A DNA stretch of 64,000 bases from Cavenderia fasciculata (Eukaryota; Evosea; Eumycetozoa; Acytosteliales; Cavenderiaceae): NCBI RefSeq assembly GCF_000203815.1, contig NW_004457624.1, positions 2,790,001 to 2,854,000 of the forward strand, written 5' to 3'. Below are positions 21,701 through 33,283 of the stretch, piece after piece (the first letter of the stretch is position 1; each line of letters opens with the position of its first letter). Under the pieces are notes generated by a model. That model was not told where the DNA came from and searched no databases. It saw nothing but the letters and a program-made list of their open reading frames with translations. The translations under genes were made by a program, and so were the position numbers.

Positions 21701-22864
21701 TTCTTTTGGTTTGTTTTTTTTTAATTGTACATACATATTTGATACACCTGGAACATTTAAAGAATTGATTAGAGATTGTGGTCCTCGTAAATTCAATTGG
21801 CCAACTTTGCAATCTATTTGAATATCATAATTTGCATCCCCCATTTGTAAATACCTATCATATAAGAGAATAAAGAATAGATGATTGTTATATGTATGTA
21901 GAGAAGGAATCGGATAAATAGACATACAATGCATCGATTTGTTTAAAGCTAGTTGATGGTAAATTAAAACTAATGGTTGGTTGATTTAATGGAAGAGAGA
22001 GTTCCAAATATTTTAATGATAGTTGACCATCTGTAGGAAAATTGATTGATACCAAGTTGTTAAAAGAAATAAGTCTCATTGATTGAGCTTTGGTATTTTG
22101 GAATACTGTCACTGGTATATTAGTTGTTCCAAAACTATACAGGTTTCTATAAATAAATGTAAATATATTGATTGTTTAGTTAGTATTAAAATATATATAT
22201 ATATGAGAATTGTAAAATTTAGTAAACATACAATTCAGTCAAGCTTTGTAGAGCACCTGGAAAGGATGGAGGAATGCTAGTAATAGCATAACAAGTAATT
22301 AAAATCTTTTTGAGTTTGTCCAATCCTGTTATTGGAGACAAAGCAGTTGCGGCATCTCCCAAACCCATTCCACAACTCAAGGAGAGATGTGTTAGTTCTG
22401 GGAAATCTAAAACTGTGGCTGTTGGTAATGGTTGATTGGCAATATTAGTTGATTGCAATCTATGATAATTGATAATAAAATAAAATGTTTAATATTAGTC
22501 AAATGGGTTGTTGTTGTTATTGTTGTTTTTATACTTCATACGTAATAGAAGTAAAATGTTTCTCTCCATTTTCCACTGTGCATGTGATACCTGAAATGGC
22601 ACACAATGAAGCTTCATCGGTTGGTAAAGCAAGACGGTATTGATTACTTAGCCATTTTATAGATAATACTAATTTGTTGTAGTAGTAATGATAGAAATTA
22701 ATAGGTTTCTTTAAAAAAAAATATAAATATTTTTTGACAATGCATTCTTCGCAAAACAACATACGTTCGCTTGTAGATATTGTTTGTGAGTAAGCTTGAT
22801 TAGATTGATACACTACTAATAGTAGTAGTATTTGTATCGCTAGTAATAGCCGATATCTATACAT
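18724..22864 (-). CDS. LRR-TIG-EGF glycoprotein, copy B (frameshifted before the membrane anchor)
   Basis: Eleven exons: 22864-22765, 22668-22542, 22459-22232, 22146-21928, 21854-21735, 21634-21299, 21234-20606, 20542-20297, 20230-19943, 19854-19486, 19406-18724; 1114 residues. Domain order equals copy A: signal peptide MYRYRLLLAIQILLLLVVYQ, LRR-like, TIG repeats, EGF module, stalk. Near 18751-18755 a run of four G replaces three G in copy A. This shifts the frame, so the product ends CKECIIDPRLFFSPTS without the transmembrane helix. If real, the protein would be secreted; otherwise the base is an assembly or sequencing error. The last exon is about 99% identical to copy A, while the 5' exons are clearly more diverged, a sign of gene conversion. 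Confidence 0.8.
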
Positions 22865-23422
22865 TCTACTTTTGATCGATGAAGAATGATAATAGTGGTC
22901 ACAATGACACTATTAAATAAGACTTTTGGACTTGACCAAACACTCATAATGACAAAAACATTGTACATATATATATTTTTGATCACCTTAAAATATCTGG
23001 ATTCTTGACAACCAGGCAAAGATGTCGTCTTATCTTAACGACCTGTAGGCAAAAACGAAAGATGTCTGCTTAAAAAAATAGTTTTTTCATGACGCAATGT
23101 GATTAATGCTTTGCTCACATAGGATCATTACATGCTAAAAATATCATCTCCTTCTTCTATAAGATTGTTTTTCTACCTACACTTTCCTCAATCTATTATA
23201 TTCATAGTAAACTCTATATCTGGCTGTACAGTCGAGAAAGAAGGTTGAGCTCTTCAAAAATAATTAGAAAAACACTCCAACCACACCAAATTAATTCAAG
23301 TATTTTTCTTTGTCTATCTTCTCTTTTGGGCAAAATAATAATAATTTTATTATTGTACATAGATATTTCATTTTAAAATGTAACATTTTAGATATTATAT
23401 ATTATCTATCACAAAACCCAAG
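22865..23422. other. Intergenic, promoter side of copy B
   Basis: AT-rich spacer. A short motif AAAATATCTGG near 22989 recurs at a similar distance upstream of copy A (near 18459), a possible shared promoter element inherited by duplication. No gene is recognised. Confidence 0.5.
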
Positions 23423-24381
23423 ATGAAAAAAGAAAAGAAACAAGATAGTTGTGTATTTTCAAAACACATTCAATCGATCATCATTCAAAATATCATTGAT
23501 TGTATTGGTAACCCTTCACCAACCAAAGACAAACATCATCGACACATAACTACCATTAAACACATCAACATTGGTCGTGACTATGTGGAATTATATCATC
23601 TCATTGTCTGTCTCACCAAACCCTTTAAATTAGAATCACTTAGATCTTTTATAATATTATGTAATATTAAAAGAGAACTTGGAAATGACAATTGTCGAGA
23701 GAGATGTGACTATGGTATTGATGGAAATGATTTAGAAGATTGGATGAATTTTGTAACAATTTATCAAACAACAAAACTCTAAAGAGACTAGAATTAATGG
23801 ATCAACATCCAAAAAAAGAAGATCGTTGGTGGGAATTAAAAACATTGAATAGATTATCATCATCATTTATTCCAATTTGGGATAAAAACAACAAGATTGA
23901 ATTGGTTGGATTGACATCACTACCACAAATCATATCACCTCTATTTTTTACAACACTTGTTAATAATCAAACCATCACTACTTTAATGTTGACCAATGGT
24001 ACATTACGTCAAGAATATATTCCATCATTTTCACAATTAATATTGTCAAATTGTACAATTAAAAGGGTTGGTATCAAAAATAATCATTTGGAATCGATTC
24101 AAGATTTGGAAATGGCATTTAAACAAAACAAATCAATTAAAGTATTGGATGTTTCTAGAAACCATTTTGGAAATTATTTCTTTGCTTCATTGTTGGAAAG
24201 TGACACTATTCAATATTTGGTGATTGATGAAACAATGAACAAATTAAATAATAGATATTTTAAACAATCAAAATCATTAATTCAATTTTATATCGATTCT
24301 GACCCTACACATTTGAATTTATTCTTTCCATCACTTTTTAAACCCAAAGATCTATATTATACTCCTTCTCTTTTAGAATAA
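23423..24381 (+). pseudogene. Broken tandem copy of the F-box/LRR-like gene
   Basis: Begins MKKEKKQDSCVFSKHIQSII, matching the F-box-like start of the intact downstream neighbour (CVFLSKYIQSIIIGKLIDRI). About 270 residues of the middle are then missing. The frame shifts near 23740, after which the C-terminal half (SSFIPIWDKNNKIELVGLTS onward) is almost identical to the neighbour. The two open parts overlap in different frames (23423-23782 and 23740-24381). It is a degenerate paralogue; a truncated C-terminal product cannot be excluded but has no good start. Confidence 0.75.
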
Positions 24382-24503
24382 AGATTCAATTTTTTAAAAA
24401 TTAATTAATAAATAAAATAGAAAAAATAGAAAAAAATAAAAAAAGAAAGAGAACACATGTCCTAACAGCTCTTCTAGTTGATCCTTTTTCTTTTTTTTTT
24501 ATT

Positions 24504-24507
<4 letters not shown>

Positions 24508-24551
<44 letters not shown>
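24508..24551. repeat. (AT)n microsatellite
   Basis: About 22 AT units, lying about 20 bases upstream of the intact F-box/LRR-like gene. Confidence 0.95.
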
Positions 24552-24557
<6 letters not shown>

Positions 24558-24568
24558 CATACAATAGA

Positions 24569-26428
24569 ATGCAATCTATTTTACAACAAATAGTAGAGAA
24601 TCAATACATTGAAGGATTGGCTTATATCCTTGGTCCCGAAACTTTGGTAATTCAATACTCGATATTATTCTTGTTCATTTGTCTCTTTTCGATTGGACGT
24701 TTGTGGTGCGACTACATCGCGATTCAAATTGAAGAGGAATCAATAAGAGAATACCATCAGTCAAAGGTGATATTATTGAAACGAATTGGGTCGATCGATC
24801 TTGAAAATAGAAAAGATAGTAGTAGTACATGTGTATTCTTATCTAAATACATTCAATCGATCATTATTGGAAAGTTGATTGATCGTATTGACAATCATGG
24901 ACGTGACGAACGATCACGTCTAATGTACAGTAGAGGAGAACCTACGGGAAGCAACAAGTTCGTTGGCCACCATGAATTAATCAACATTGCAATGGTATCA
25001 AAATGGTGGTTAAAAGTAACAAGACAATCAACACCAAATCTAAAGATCAAAGGTCCATTAAAAGAATCATGTCTGTCATTTTTCAACCCAGACACTGTAT
25101 CGGCTTTAAAGTGGAATGTTATCAAATGGTATGATACGGGTGATTATTCAAAATGTGATTACAATCAATTTGATTATACAAAGCTTCCACAACTACTACA
25201 ACAACTAAAATCAATCAATATTGCAACACACAATATAGAAGAGAGTACTTTAGAGACTGTCGAAAAAGTAGTCAATGCATTCCCTCATATATCTCCCAAC
25301 ATTCATATTCTCATAAGATCCAGTGAATCAAAACTTGTATGGCCCAAGAATATAAACATTATGAAATCAATCAAACCCACTATCACCATTACACTCGAAG
25401 GCGAATTTGAATGGCAATACGAAGACGATGATTCCTTCATGGAAGATTTTTATCAAATGATAGATGATTTGGACCCTTCCCACCTTAACCTTTTTTGGAA
25501 TAGTTATATTGATTACTCTCTATTACTCCAACATTTAACACCAACGATAAAACACCTCAACTTTCCAAACGACTCTTATTACGGCGAGACGATCAAACTA
25601 TCACAACTTAAACATTATGTCGCCAAGCCATATCAACTAGAATCACTTAATACTTGTATTCTTTTCGATATGAATCAAGATGAAATTGTTATCAATGAAG
25701 ATGGAAATAATGAAGACGACGGTGACGATGATGATGTTATCAATCAAGATGGCAATATTGAAGATGGTGAAGATGATATCAATGACAATGATGGTTTTAT
25801 CGGTGATGATGCTTTTGGAAATAGATCAAAACATTGGAAAGACTTTTGTTTCAATTTGTGTCACAACAAATCTCTCAAGAGACTCAAATTGAAGGACAAA
25901 GATCCAAAACAAGAATTTTTCCATTATGAACGTTGGGCAAGAAAAAAAGGAATGGAAATAGAATCTAAATCATTGACACTGGATAGATTAGCATCATCAT
26001 TTATTCCAATTTGGGATAAAAACAACAAGATTGAATTGGTTGGATTGACATCACTACCACAAATCATATCACCTCTATTTTTCACAACACTTGTTAATAA
26101 TCAAACCATCACTACTTTAATGTTGACACATTATACATTACGTCAAGAATATATTCCATCGTTTTCACAATTATTGGTGATCAACACCACAATCAAAAGA
26201 GTCTGTATCAGAAATAATCATTTGGAATCGAGTAAAGAGTTGGAAATGGCATTTAAACAAAACAAATCAATTATAGATTTGGATATTACTGGAAATCATT
26301 TTGGAAATACTTTCTTTTCGGCATTGTTGGAAAGTGACACTATTCAATATTTGGTGATTGATAGAGAAATGAAAGATTTAAATCACCCATATTTTAATCA
26401 ATCAAAATCATTAATTCAATTCTTTTAG
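24569..26428 (+). CDS. Dictyostelid F-box/LRR-like protein with N-terminal hydrophobic segment
   Basis: Single exon, 619 residues. Residues ~26-46 are hydrophobic (LVIQYSILFLFICLFSIGRL) and could span a membrane. An F-box-like segment follows (FLSKYIQSIIIGKLIDRI, then HELINIAMVSKWWLKVTR). The C-terminal half contains irregular leucine-rich repeats (TITTLMLTHYTLRQEYIPSF; SIIDLDITGNHFGNTFFSAL) and an acidic Asn/Asp-rich insert near residues 370-415. Such proteins form large lineage-specific families in dictyostelids, often with FNIP or LRR modules; the function is unknown. If the F-box is genuine it would bind Skp1. Its closest relative is the broken copy just upstream. Confidence 0.7.
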   Translation: MQSILQQIVENQYIEGLAYILGPETLVIQYSILFLFICLFSIGRLWCDYIAIQIEEESIREYHQSKVILLKRIGSIDLENRKDSSSTCVFLSKYIQSIIIGKLIDRIDNHGRDERSRLMYSRGEPTGSNKFVGHHELINIAMVSKWWLKVTRQSTPNLKIKGPLKESCLSFFNPDTVSALKWNVIKWYDTGDYSKCDYNQFDYTKLPQLLQQLKSINIATHNIEESTLETVEKVVNAFPHISPNIHILIRSSESKLVWPKNINIMKSIKPTITITLEGEFEWQYEDDDSFMEDFYQMIDDLDPSHLNLFWNSYIDYSLLLQHLTPTIKHLNFPNDSYYGETIKLSQLKHYVAKPYQLESLNTCILFDMNQDEIVINEDGNNEDDGDDDDVINQDGNIEDGEDDINDNDGFIGDDAFGNRSKHWKDFCFNLCHNKSLKRLKLKDKDPKQEFFHYERWARKKGMEIESKSLTLDRLASSFIPIWDKNNKIELVGLTSLPQIISPLFFTTLVNNQTITTLMLTHYTLRQEYIPSFSQLLVINTTIKRVCIRNNHLESSKELEMAFKQNKSIIDLDITGNHFGNTFFSALLESDTIQYLVIDREMKDLNHPYFNQSKSLIQFF

Positions 26429-26584
26429 CAAAGAAGTATTTGGAACGCTGTTTTTTTATTTTCCTTCGAATTTCTTTTTAAATAAATAAAATTTAATCTT
26501 TTAATTGACTATAAAACTATGAAAACATAAAAAGTGGTTAAAACTACTCGACTATCAGAAAGTTGGGCCAGCGGATTTTTTTTT

Positions 26585-26872
26585 TTAGCATCTCATTTCG
26601 TGGCATCCACCTGTAGGTGGAGCACTATTCTTTCGATTGCGAAGTTTTATTGATTGAAGTCTTTGTTTGACCAGCAATGGGAACTGAGTTTCCAAAGAAG
26701 AAACAAGTCCTATCTGTTTTTTGGGGTGCCAAATGTCTGTTCTATTTCCATCCAAGCAAAAATGGGAAGTCTTGGTGGGAGCTATTAGTTCTATTTGTTC
26801 ATCAATACGACGGGAAGCTTCTTTACCTGTTGAATCGAGGGGGGCTGAACGGTTCTGTGAGTTACGATCCAT
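26585..26872 (-). CDS. Unassigned 95-residue reading frame
   Basis: Reads MDRNSQNRSAPLDSTGKEAS onward with a mixed, non-low-complexity composition and ends at a stop beside a T-run. I recognise no domain. Nearby in another frame a stretch ending in a GTAAAG donor (near 26830) also looks codon-like, so this may be part of a spliced gene or of an eroded repeat. Low confidence that it is translated. Confidence 0.22.
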   Translation of the reverse strand: MDRNSQNRSAPLDSTGKEASRRIDEQIELIAPTKTSHFCLDGNRTDIWHPKKQIGLVSSLETQFPLLVKQRLQSIKLRNRKNSAPPTGGCHEMRC

Positions 26873-27462
26873 AGTTCTTTTGTCAGATTAATGACCACAT
26901 CGTGACTGTTGGAGGGAGTGCCCAGTGTCACCATCCATATGTATGTGTGTGTCAAGTAATGGTTGGTGGTTGTGTCTACACCATGATTATCTATCTTATA
27001 TCGTTCTGTTGTTCGTATTGTTATGTTGTTGATTGATGTTTTGATGAGATGTTGATGATGTTCATTTCCAATTGTAATAGTAATGTGAATACTGTTTTCA
27101 AACTGTATTGACTTGTTGTAATGATAATTAAATTCCACCTATTAATTATAATTCCTATTGTTTCGATACTGTTTTAATATTGTATTGTGTTGATTAGAGA
27201 AGGAGATGGAGATATTTTTTTTGTTATTTTTTTTATTTTTTGTTTTTTTTTTCTTGTTGGTGATCTTTGATATAGGCAGTGCTTGTGCTCGCTCGCGCCC
27301 CTGATTGAAAATAATGATAATGATATAAATAATTGAACAAGGGAGGGCAATTAGTTGTGGCTTTTAGTGAGTGTGAAAAGAAATAGTAATGTTGATAAAA
27401 GATAGTTGAAGATAGTTGATGATTGAGTGAAGTTCTATAGTACTCTATACGTAATTCTCTGT

Positions 27463-27490
27463 TTCTATCTCTTGAGAGAAAGAGATAGAA
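27463..27490. repeat. Hairpin, 10-bp perfect stem
   Basis: TTCTATCTCT pairs with AGAGATAGAA around an 8-base loop. It lies just 5' of a TTGGGCCAGCG copy and a T15 run, an arrangement compatible with a small pol III-type transcript, though no A or B box is evident. Confidence 0.55.
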
Positions 27491-27740
27491 TATTACAGAA
27501 AAATTCCAAACTCTCAATTGGGCCAGCGTTTTTTTTTTTTTTTAAAGTAATTCTTTTCCTGTTCTCTCCTATCGGGAAGAGTAGTACTCAGAAGTTACAA
27601 AGTTTTATTAATTATACTTTTTAATTGACCTGCAAGAAATAAAGATTATCTCAAGAAGAATTAAAGTTAATTTGTTCTGGGGAATTGGGCAAGCGGCGGG
27701 GGTATTTCTGCGCTGCGCGGCAAAATGCAGACATCTTAAA

Positions 27741-27814
27741 GTCAGGATGGTGTAGTTGGTTATCACAAAACCTTAACACGGTTTGGGTCATGGGTTCGAT
27801 TCCCATTCTTGATA
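27741..27814 (+). tRNA. tRNA-Val (AAC)
   Basis: Acceptor GTCAGGA/TCTTGAT with two G-U pairs and discriminator A; D arm GTG...CAC; anticodon stem AAACC/GGTTT with loop TTAACAC (anticodon AAC); T arm ATGGG-TTCGATT-CCCAT. No intron and no encoded CCA. Internal promoter boxes are present (TGGTGTAGTTGG and GGTTCGATTCC). Confidence 0.93.
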
Positions 27815-27833
27815 AAGCTTTTTGATTTTTTTT

Positions 27834-27950
27834 CTGCTGCCGCTCCGATCGGAGTTTTTCCATTGTATTCGTATTGTACTCGATGATTCCTACATTTCTG
27901 TCCAAGTTTCATTAATTTCCATCAAACCCACACATACAAAACAAGGGAAA
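27834..27950. repeat. Third copy of the tRNA-downstream repeat
   Basis: CTGCTGCCGCTCCGATCGGA, then TTTTTCCATTG, and about 75 bases later TTTCCATCAAACCCACACA. This matches the two copies after tRNA-Phe (13790 and 13944) in order and spacing. It starts 20 bases past the tRNA end. Confidence 0.65.
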
Positions 27951-28033
27951 TTAAAAAAAATAGGTAAAAAAAAAAATATATATATAAAATTAATCTTCGC
28001 TTATTTAATATCTATCTATCTATCTTTATAAAT

Positions 28034-30184
28034 ATGGATAAACAATATAGATTTCAATTATTTAAATCAATAATATTAAATAGATACTTGTTTAATAATA
28101 TCAAATCATTTATTAAAGAGATTCATAAAGGAGGAGGAATCAAATATCAATATGCATCATGTGGTTTCATAGAGAGACGAAAAGATATCTATCTGTTGCT
28201 AGACAAGATGCGAGCATCAAAGAACTTTTGTATATCACAATCGTTGGTTGAAATGTTTCTTCGTCATGTAAAGTGTCCGAAACAATTAGAATATGTGTGC
28301 AAAGAGGCAGAACAGATACTACAATGCAACAACACGTCGGTGATTAAATGGTTTTGTCAGAGAACGCCAGACACATTCACAGAGAAAGAAAAGGAGTGCT
28401 TTGTCGTACTACACGAACGAGGGTATCGCGACCCCACATCTTTCATGTTTGCATGCTCCACCAATGACGTTGATTTTATTCGATGGGTACATCAATCGTA
28501 TCAAGACACTGAAATTAGTACCAAAAATATTATACAACTACTTGCAAGACAATCTACATTGGAAGTTATTAAATTGGTTTACGAGTATACTCTAAATGGC
28601 AAGCTCTTAATACTAGAGACTATTACTACTACTGCGACGGCAGATGAAAAAAAGAGTGCAATAGAGAGTATTCCATTTAGTAACATGACACCGACTAAAT
28701 TAGAGATTGTTAAATTCCTTCATCAACAATGGAATCAAAAATGTACACCAAATGCATTACGTCGTGCAGCCAAAGAGAATGATATAGAATCATTATGTTA
28801 TATTCACAAGAATCTGTATCATGTCAAACCGGGACAAGACTTGTTTGGTAGTGAGACACTTTCAATAGCTGCCAAACAAGGTTACGATAAAGTATTTGGA
28901 AGATTATTGGAATTGGATTTAGTGAATGCACGTCAATACATAAAGACAAAAGGAATTAAATGTAAAACAGTAGAGATTATCAATATTGTCAATGCATTAG
29001 AGGGATGTGATGATTCCTTTTTTGTACCAACACTACGTTGGGCTGCCAAAACTGGTTCATTGGATTTAATCAAACATATAGAATCAATTGGTCATCTAGA
29101 AAATGTTGTTCGATGCAATAGATTATGTGATTCAATCGTTACACTTGCCTCATTGTTTGGTCATTTGGATGTATTACAGTACCTTTATCAATTCAACAAT
29201 GAAATTAATTTACAAGAGACTGCTAAATCTGAAAATATAGAACTTGTCAAATGGGCACTCTCTACAATGACCAACATTGACGGTGATGAATTAGCAAATT
29301 ATTGTCAACGAGCAATCGCTTCAAATCAAATCCCAACACTAGATTATATTGCACGTCAATTTGGTACACGGTTTTCTCTACCACTTTGTTCAATAGGCCA
29401 TCAAACATGTCCAGAAATCAAACAATCAACAGCAGTCTATATACTAGAAGACCCATTTGGGAGTACTTATTATCGACTAGTTTCACTCACTCCTGTGATC
29501 AATTGGCACATTTCACCACTGGTATTTAAACATTTCGAGTATGACTCGTCACACATTTCACACTACTTTTACAAATTGCTTTGGGAGGGTAATCTTCAAG
29601 ACGCTGAAAACCTTCTCGAGATTGCACTGAAAAACAAACTATACACTAATCCATCGTCAATCTGTCATTTACTTGCCAACCCAAAGGCACATGATATTGT
29701 CAAATTGTATCGATTTATGGAAACTCTATTCCGTCGAATGGGTCAAGATATTGGTAAAGATGCAAACTCTATAAACAGTTATATTGGTAATCCAAACACA
29801 CCACTAGACGAGATTCTTTTAGTGATTGAAGAATTTCACAAGAAAAAAGAAGCTCGTCATGTCTTGTCTATCGATTTGCGATCTCTACTCGACAAGTCTT
29901 TGGTTGCATTTGAAACGATTTGGGACATGTCATATGCATCAAAAGACCCTGACCTTGATTTTGTAAACGTTCAACGTCGATCAACTGGTACATTTCTAAG
30001 TTCTGCTATTCAAAGAGGTGAAGTTGAAATGTTTAGAAAAATAGTCTTTACCAAAAAAGATCCTCGTTTTAAAAATGATACTCATTATTTAAAATCAATT
30101 CATCTAACTTTATTACATTCAAAAAAAGAACTTATTAGAAAAGGTTTTTTATCAAATCAAGAATTTATAGATTTAGAAAAATAA
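28034..30184 (+). CDS. Ankyrin-repeat-type dictyostelid family protein
   Basis: Single exon, 716 residues. The body consists of spaced, degenerate ankyrin-like units with the pattern A..G.LD.IK.I: LRWAAKTGSLDLIKHIESIG; LASLFGHLDVLQYLYQFNNE; ETAKSENIELVKWALSTM; RAAKENDIESLCYIHKNL. The N-terminal ~100 residues (FQLFKSIILNRYLFNNIKSF) match the usual leader of a large lineage-expanded dictyostelid family of unknown function. No transmembrane segment, signal or enzymatic domain is visible. Expression control is unknown; the start lies 6 bases after a short TATA-like element in TCTA-repeat DNA. Confidence 0.75.
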   Translation: MDKQYRFQLFKSIILNRYLFNNIKSFIKEIHKGGGIKYQYASCGFIERRKDIYLLLDKMRASKNFCISQSLVEMFLRHVKCPKQLEYVCKEAEQILQCNNTSVIKWFCQRTPDTFTEKEKECFVVLHERGYRDPTSFMFACSTNDVDFIRWVHQSYQDTEISTKNIIQLLARQSTLEVIKLVYEYTLNGKLLILETITTTATADEKKSAIESIPFSNMTPTKLEIVKFLHQQWNQKCTPNALRRAAKENDIESLCYIHKNLYHVKPGQDLFGSETLSIAAKQGYDKVFGRLLELDLVNARQYIKTKGIKCKTVEIINIVNALEGCDDSFFVPTLRWAAKTGSLDLIKHIESIGHLENVVRCNRLCDSIVTLASLFGHLDVLQYLYQFNNEINLQETAKSENIELVKWALSTMTNIDGDELANYCQRAIASNQIPTLDYIARQFGTRFSLPLCSIGHQTCPEIKQSTAVYILEDPFGSTYYRLVSLTPVINWHISPLVFKHFEYDSSHISHYFYKLLWEGNLQDAENLLEIALKNKLYTNPSSICHLLANPKAHDIVKLYRFMETLFRRMGQDIGKDANSINSYIGNPNTPLDEILLVIEEFHKKKEARHVLSIDLRSLLDKSLVAFETIWDMSYASKDPDLDFVNVQRRSTGTFLSSAIQRGEVEMFRKIVFTKKDPRFKNDTHYLKSIHLTLLHSKKELIRKGFLSNQEFIDLEK

Positions 30185-30219
30185 ATAAAATATTAAAATA
30201 TTTATTATTTTTAATTTTT

Positions 30220-33200
30220 TTATAACATATCTAACCAAATTGATTTAAAATCTGATCTTTGTTTAATATAAATTTGAATATCAGCTTTACTCATTCTTGA
30301 AAGTGGACCACCTTCAATGACAGATTTAAAGTTTTCGGCATTGACCATATGTAGTTTTGATAATTCAAACAATACATCAAATGATTCATCAACCTTGTGT
30401 GATCTAAATTGTTTAAATATTTCTCTATATTTACTTAAATCACTCATCAATTTAAATGATCCTTGTGAAATTTTAAATTTCTTGTAATGATTTAATAATA
30501 TTCTAAAAAATCAAAATTAAAAAAGAAATTAATAAAAGATTCTTTTCTTTTTTTTTTTCTTTTAATTTCCTTACACATTTAACTTTAAACCAAATTCTTC
30601 AATAAAAATAGAGAAATTTTTTCCTTGTAAACAAAGATTTGATAAATCAAATAATTGTTGAATGGTTGAAACGACATTTTTACAAGTAGTTGTAATCGAT
30701 GCGTCATAATCATCAGACATGTAATCATTTCTCTTTTGATCCAATAAAACCTTATCAACAATGGCAACCATTGTCAATAGAGATTGTTCCAGAGCATAAT
30801 TGATTTTATCTTCCATTCTCGAAATATGATAATAGAGTTGTTCAGAACATTTTGATTGAATGATAATATTGGCTTGAATAGGTGGAAGTACATATAATTG
30901 ATAGAGTGATTGTAATTGACCAACTACTTGATTTACACTTAGTACAACCTTGAACAATTGTGAAAGACTTGGAAAACATTTATCAGATGTTGGTAATGAT
31001 AGTTTCATTACTCTATCCAATGTTGCTTCAATATAATCTGTACATAATCCATGTAATAAAAAGAAAAATATTGATTTTATATTATCAGCTCTATAGAGAA
31101 AAATAAAAAAAGAAAAAAGAAAAAGAAAAGAGATTAAAATTATATATATTTTCTTTTTTTTCTATTTTTTTCTTACACTTGTAATTCAGGAGATAAAAGT
31201 AAACATCTTGTTAGAGCATTTTCAGTTTGTTGAATAAATGATTGAGTAAATTCTGGATTTAATCCACCTTCATCAAATTCATTATTTTTGATCAACATTT
31301 TAACATTTTCACGTTCCTCGTTTAATAATTCATTTAATTTGCCTTGAAGTGCTGACAATTCTCTTGAAATATAACCATCTTGATAAGAACAGAAAATAGA
31401 TGAAATTAAATTACCAAAATCAACACCAGATATACCATATTGTGCAAGTGGATCCACCAATAAAGTTTTTGTACTTTGAAATGCATAAAAAAGTGTCGTC
31501 AAAAATAATACATTATCATTTTCCATTCCCAATACTGTTTCAATAAATGATCTAACCTAAAAGAAAAATAAAAATAAAAATAAATTAATAAATAAATAAA
31601 ATATTTTTTTTTTTCTATTTTTTTTTCTTACTCTTTGTTCAAAAATTCTAGTAATTAACATTCCCATAGCAGAAGTTTGATTTACAAATACAGTTTGAAT
31701 GATATGTTGTTCATGAGCAACATCTTTAAGAATTTCTGCATAAAACTTTTTAAATCTTTCATCTTGAATATTATTGCCTCTGATACTTCTCTTTGCAACG
31801 TCACGTGCAACATGTTCATCTCTTCTAAGACTTTCAATATCGAAAAACATCTTTAACTTTTGAATATATCTTGATCTACATCTCATTCCACCATTGAAAT
31901 TGTGCAGTGTACTTGCGCATTGTCTCATCTTTTCCAAATCTCCTCTTTCTTGTGCTCTTTCAAATTGATTAATTAAATCATTTTCTAATGTATTACTTAA
32001 ACTTTCAGTTTCTGATTTTCCCTAAATAACAAAAAAAAAAGAATTAAATATAAAGATAATCATTATTATATTCTTCTTTTTACCTTATTTAGAATTGAAA
32101 TTTCTTTTAAATCTTCACTAACACTACTTAATTTCTTTACAAGGTTTGCCAATTCATGAATTCTTTCAGAATTTGTAAAGATATCACTACGTTGATCACT
32201 TTCTGGATTATTCAATTCCAGCAAATAGTTTATAAGTGAAAGTGCACTTTGAGCTTTGATTTTTTGTTGTGTGACAGAGTCTAATTCATCACCAAAATGA
32301 ATAGCACCTGCTCCAATTGTATTGACTCCTTTTTCAAGTTTGGAAAAGTGTTGAAATGTTTCTTGATAGGTGATTAATAGTTCTTGTAAATGATTCTTGT
32401 ATTCCATGCCATAAGAGTTGCATTCATCAACCAAACGATCTAACTTTGCATCAACATTTTTTTCCAATTGTGATAGTTGAATCTGTGCATTCAAAAATAG
32501 AGAATTAAATGGTGCAGGCTCAAATCTAATCCCTTCTGCTCCAACTTGATCATTTATAGTTTTCATTGTTAATTCTTCTACTATTTTAATTGTTGAAAAG
32601 TCAACTCCCTAAAACAAAACAAACATTAATAATCATTCATTCAAATGATTTGTTATATCTATCTAGATTTTACATACACTAAACATATCACCAGTTAATT
32701 TCTTTTCTTGAACTTTGGTTGGAATGTATGGAGTTCTTGATGGATATGAATTTGTTGATAATGGTTTATAGGTTGGTGATGAATTGGGTGGGGTTGTTGA
32801 TTTTGTTGTTGTCGTCGTCGTCGTCGTCGTTGATGTATGAGATGATGGGGTTGATAAAGTAGTTGGTTGTTTTAATACATTGATAGAATCTTGTTTAAAC
32901 AAGATTGGTGATTGTACATTAGTAGTAGTAGTAGTAGGTGGTACAAATGCCTCTTTTATTGGTGTTGATGCAGTTGCTGTTGTTATCGGTGTTGCGTTTG
33001 ATGAAGGAATACTATTAACTCTAGATAGTAATGGTGATTGATTTGGTGATGGTAAAGATGATGGTAGAGTTGATGATGGTGGTGGTGAAGAGTTTGATGT
33101 AAAGGTTGATTGTACATGTTGCTGAACTTGTTGTTGTACTACTGGTGATTGAACAGCAGCAGTCTGCGTGACAGTTTCTAGTATAGGTTGTGGGCTAACT

Positions 33201-33283
33201 GTAGGTAGTGATGTTGGTTTATGAGGATTACTACCCAACTGACTAGTCTGTTGTTGTTTTCTTAGTTGTTTTGCCCATGACAT
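30220..33283 (-). CDS. exoc5: Exocyst complex component 5 (Sec10)
   Basis: Six exons on the minus strand: 33283-32678, 32608-32084, 32021-31632, 31556-31177, 31090-30575, 30502-30220; 899 residues. After a long Ser/Thr/Pro/Gln-rich N-terminal extension (~200 residues) the Sec10 fold begins: ELNNPESDQRSDIFTNSERI, QFERAQERGDLEKMRQCAST, then STLHNFNGGMRCRSRYIQKL, and the C terminus DLSKYREIFKQFRSHKVDES. Exocyst tethers secretory vesicles to the plasma membrane before SNARE fusion. The family usually has ~700-850 residues, the excess here being the extension. All introns are 60-90 bases with TTTAG/CTATAG acceptors. It shares its upstream region with rpl39, transcribed in the other direction. Confidence 0.93.

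Larger units (their letters stand above)
26429..27740. other. Repeat-bearing intergenic region upstream of tRNA-Val
   Basis: Contains three copies of TTGGGC(C/A)AGCG at 26563, 27518 and 27685, the first two followed by a T-run and by ~110 bases of loosely similar sequence ending AAGTTTTATT(G/A)ATT...TTGACC(A/T)GCAA. There is also a strong hairpin at 27463-27490 and an unassigned minus-strand reading frame at 26585-26872. No convincing protein gene spans the region. Confidence 0.5.
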
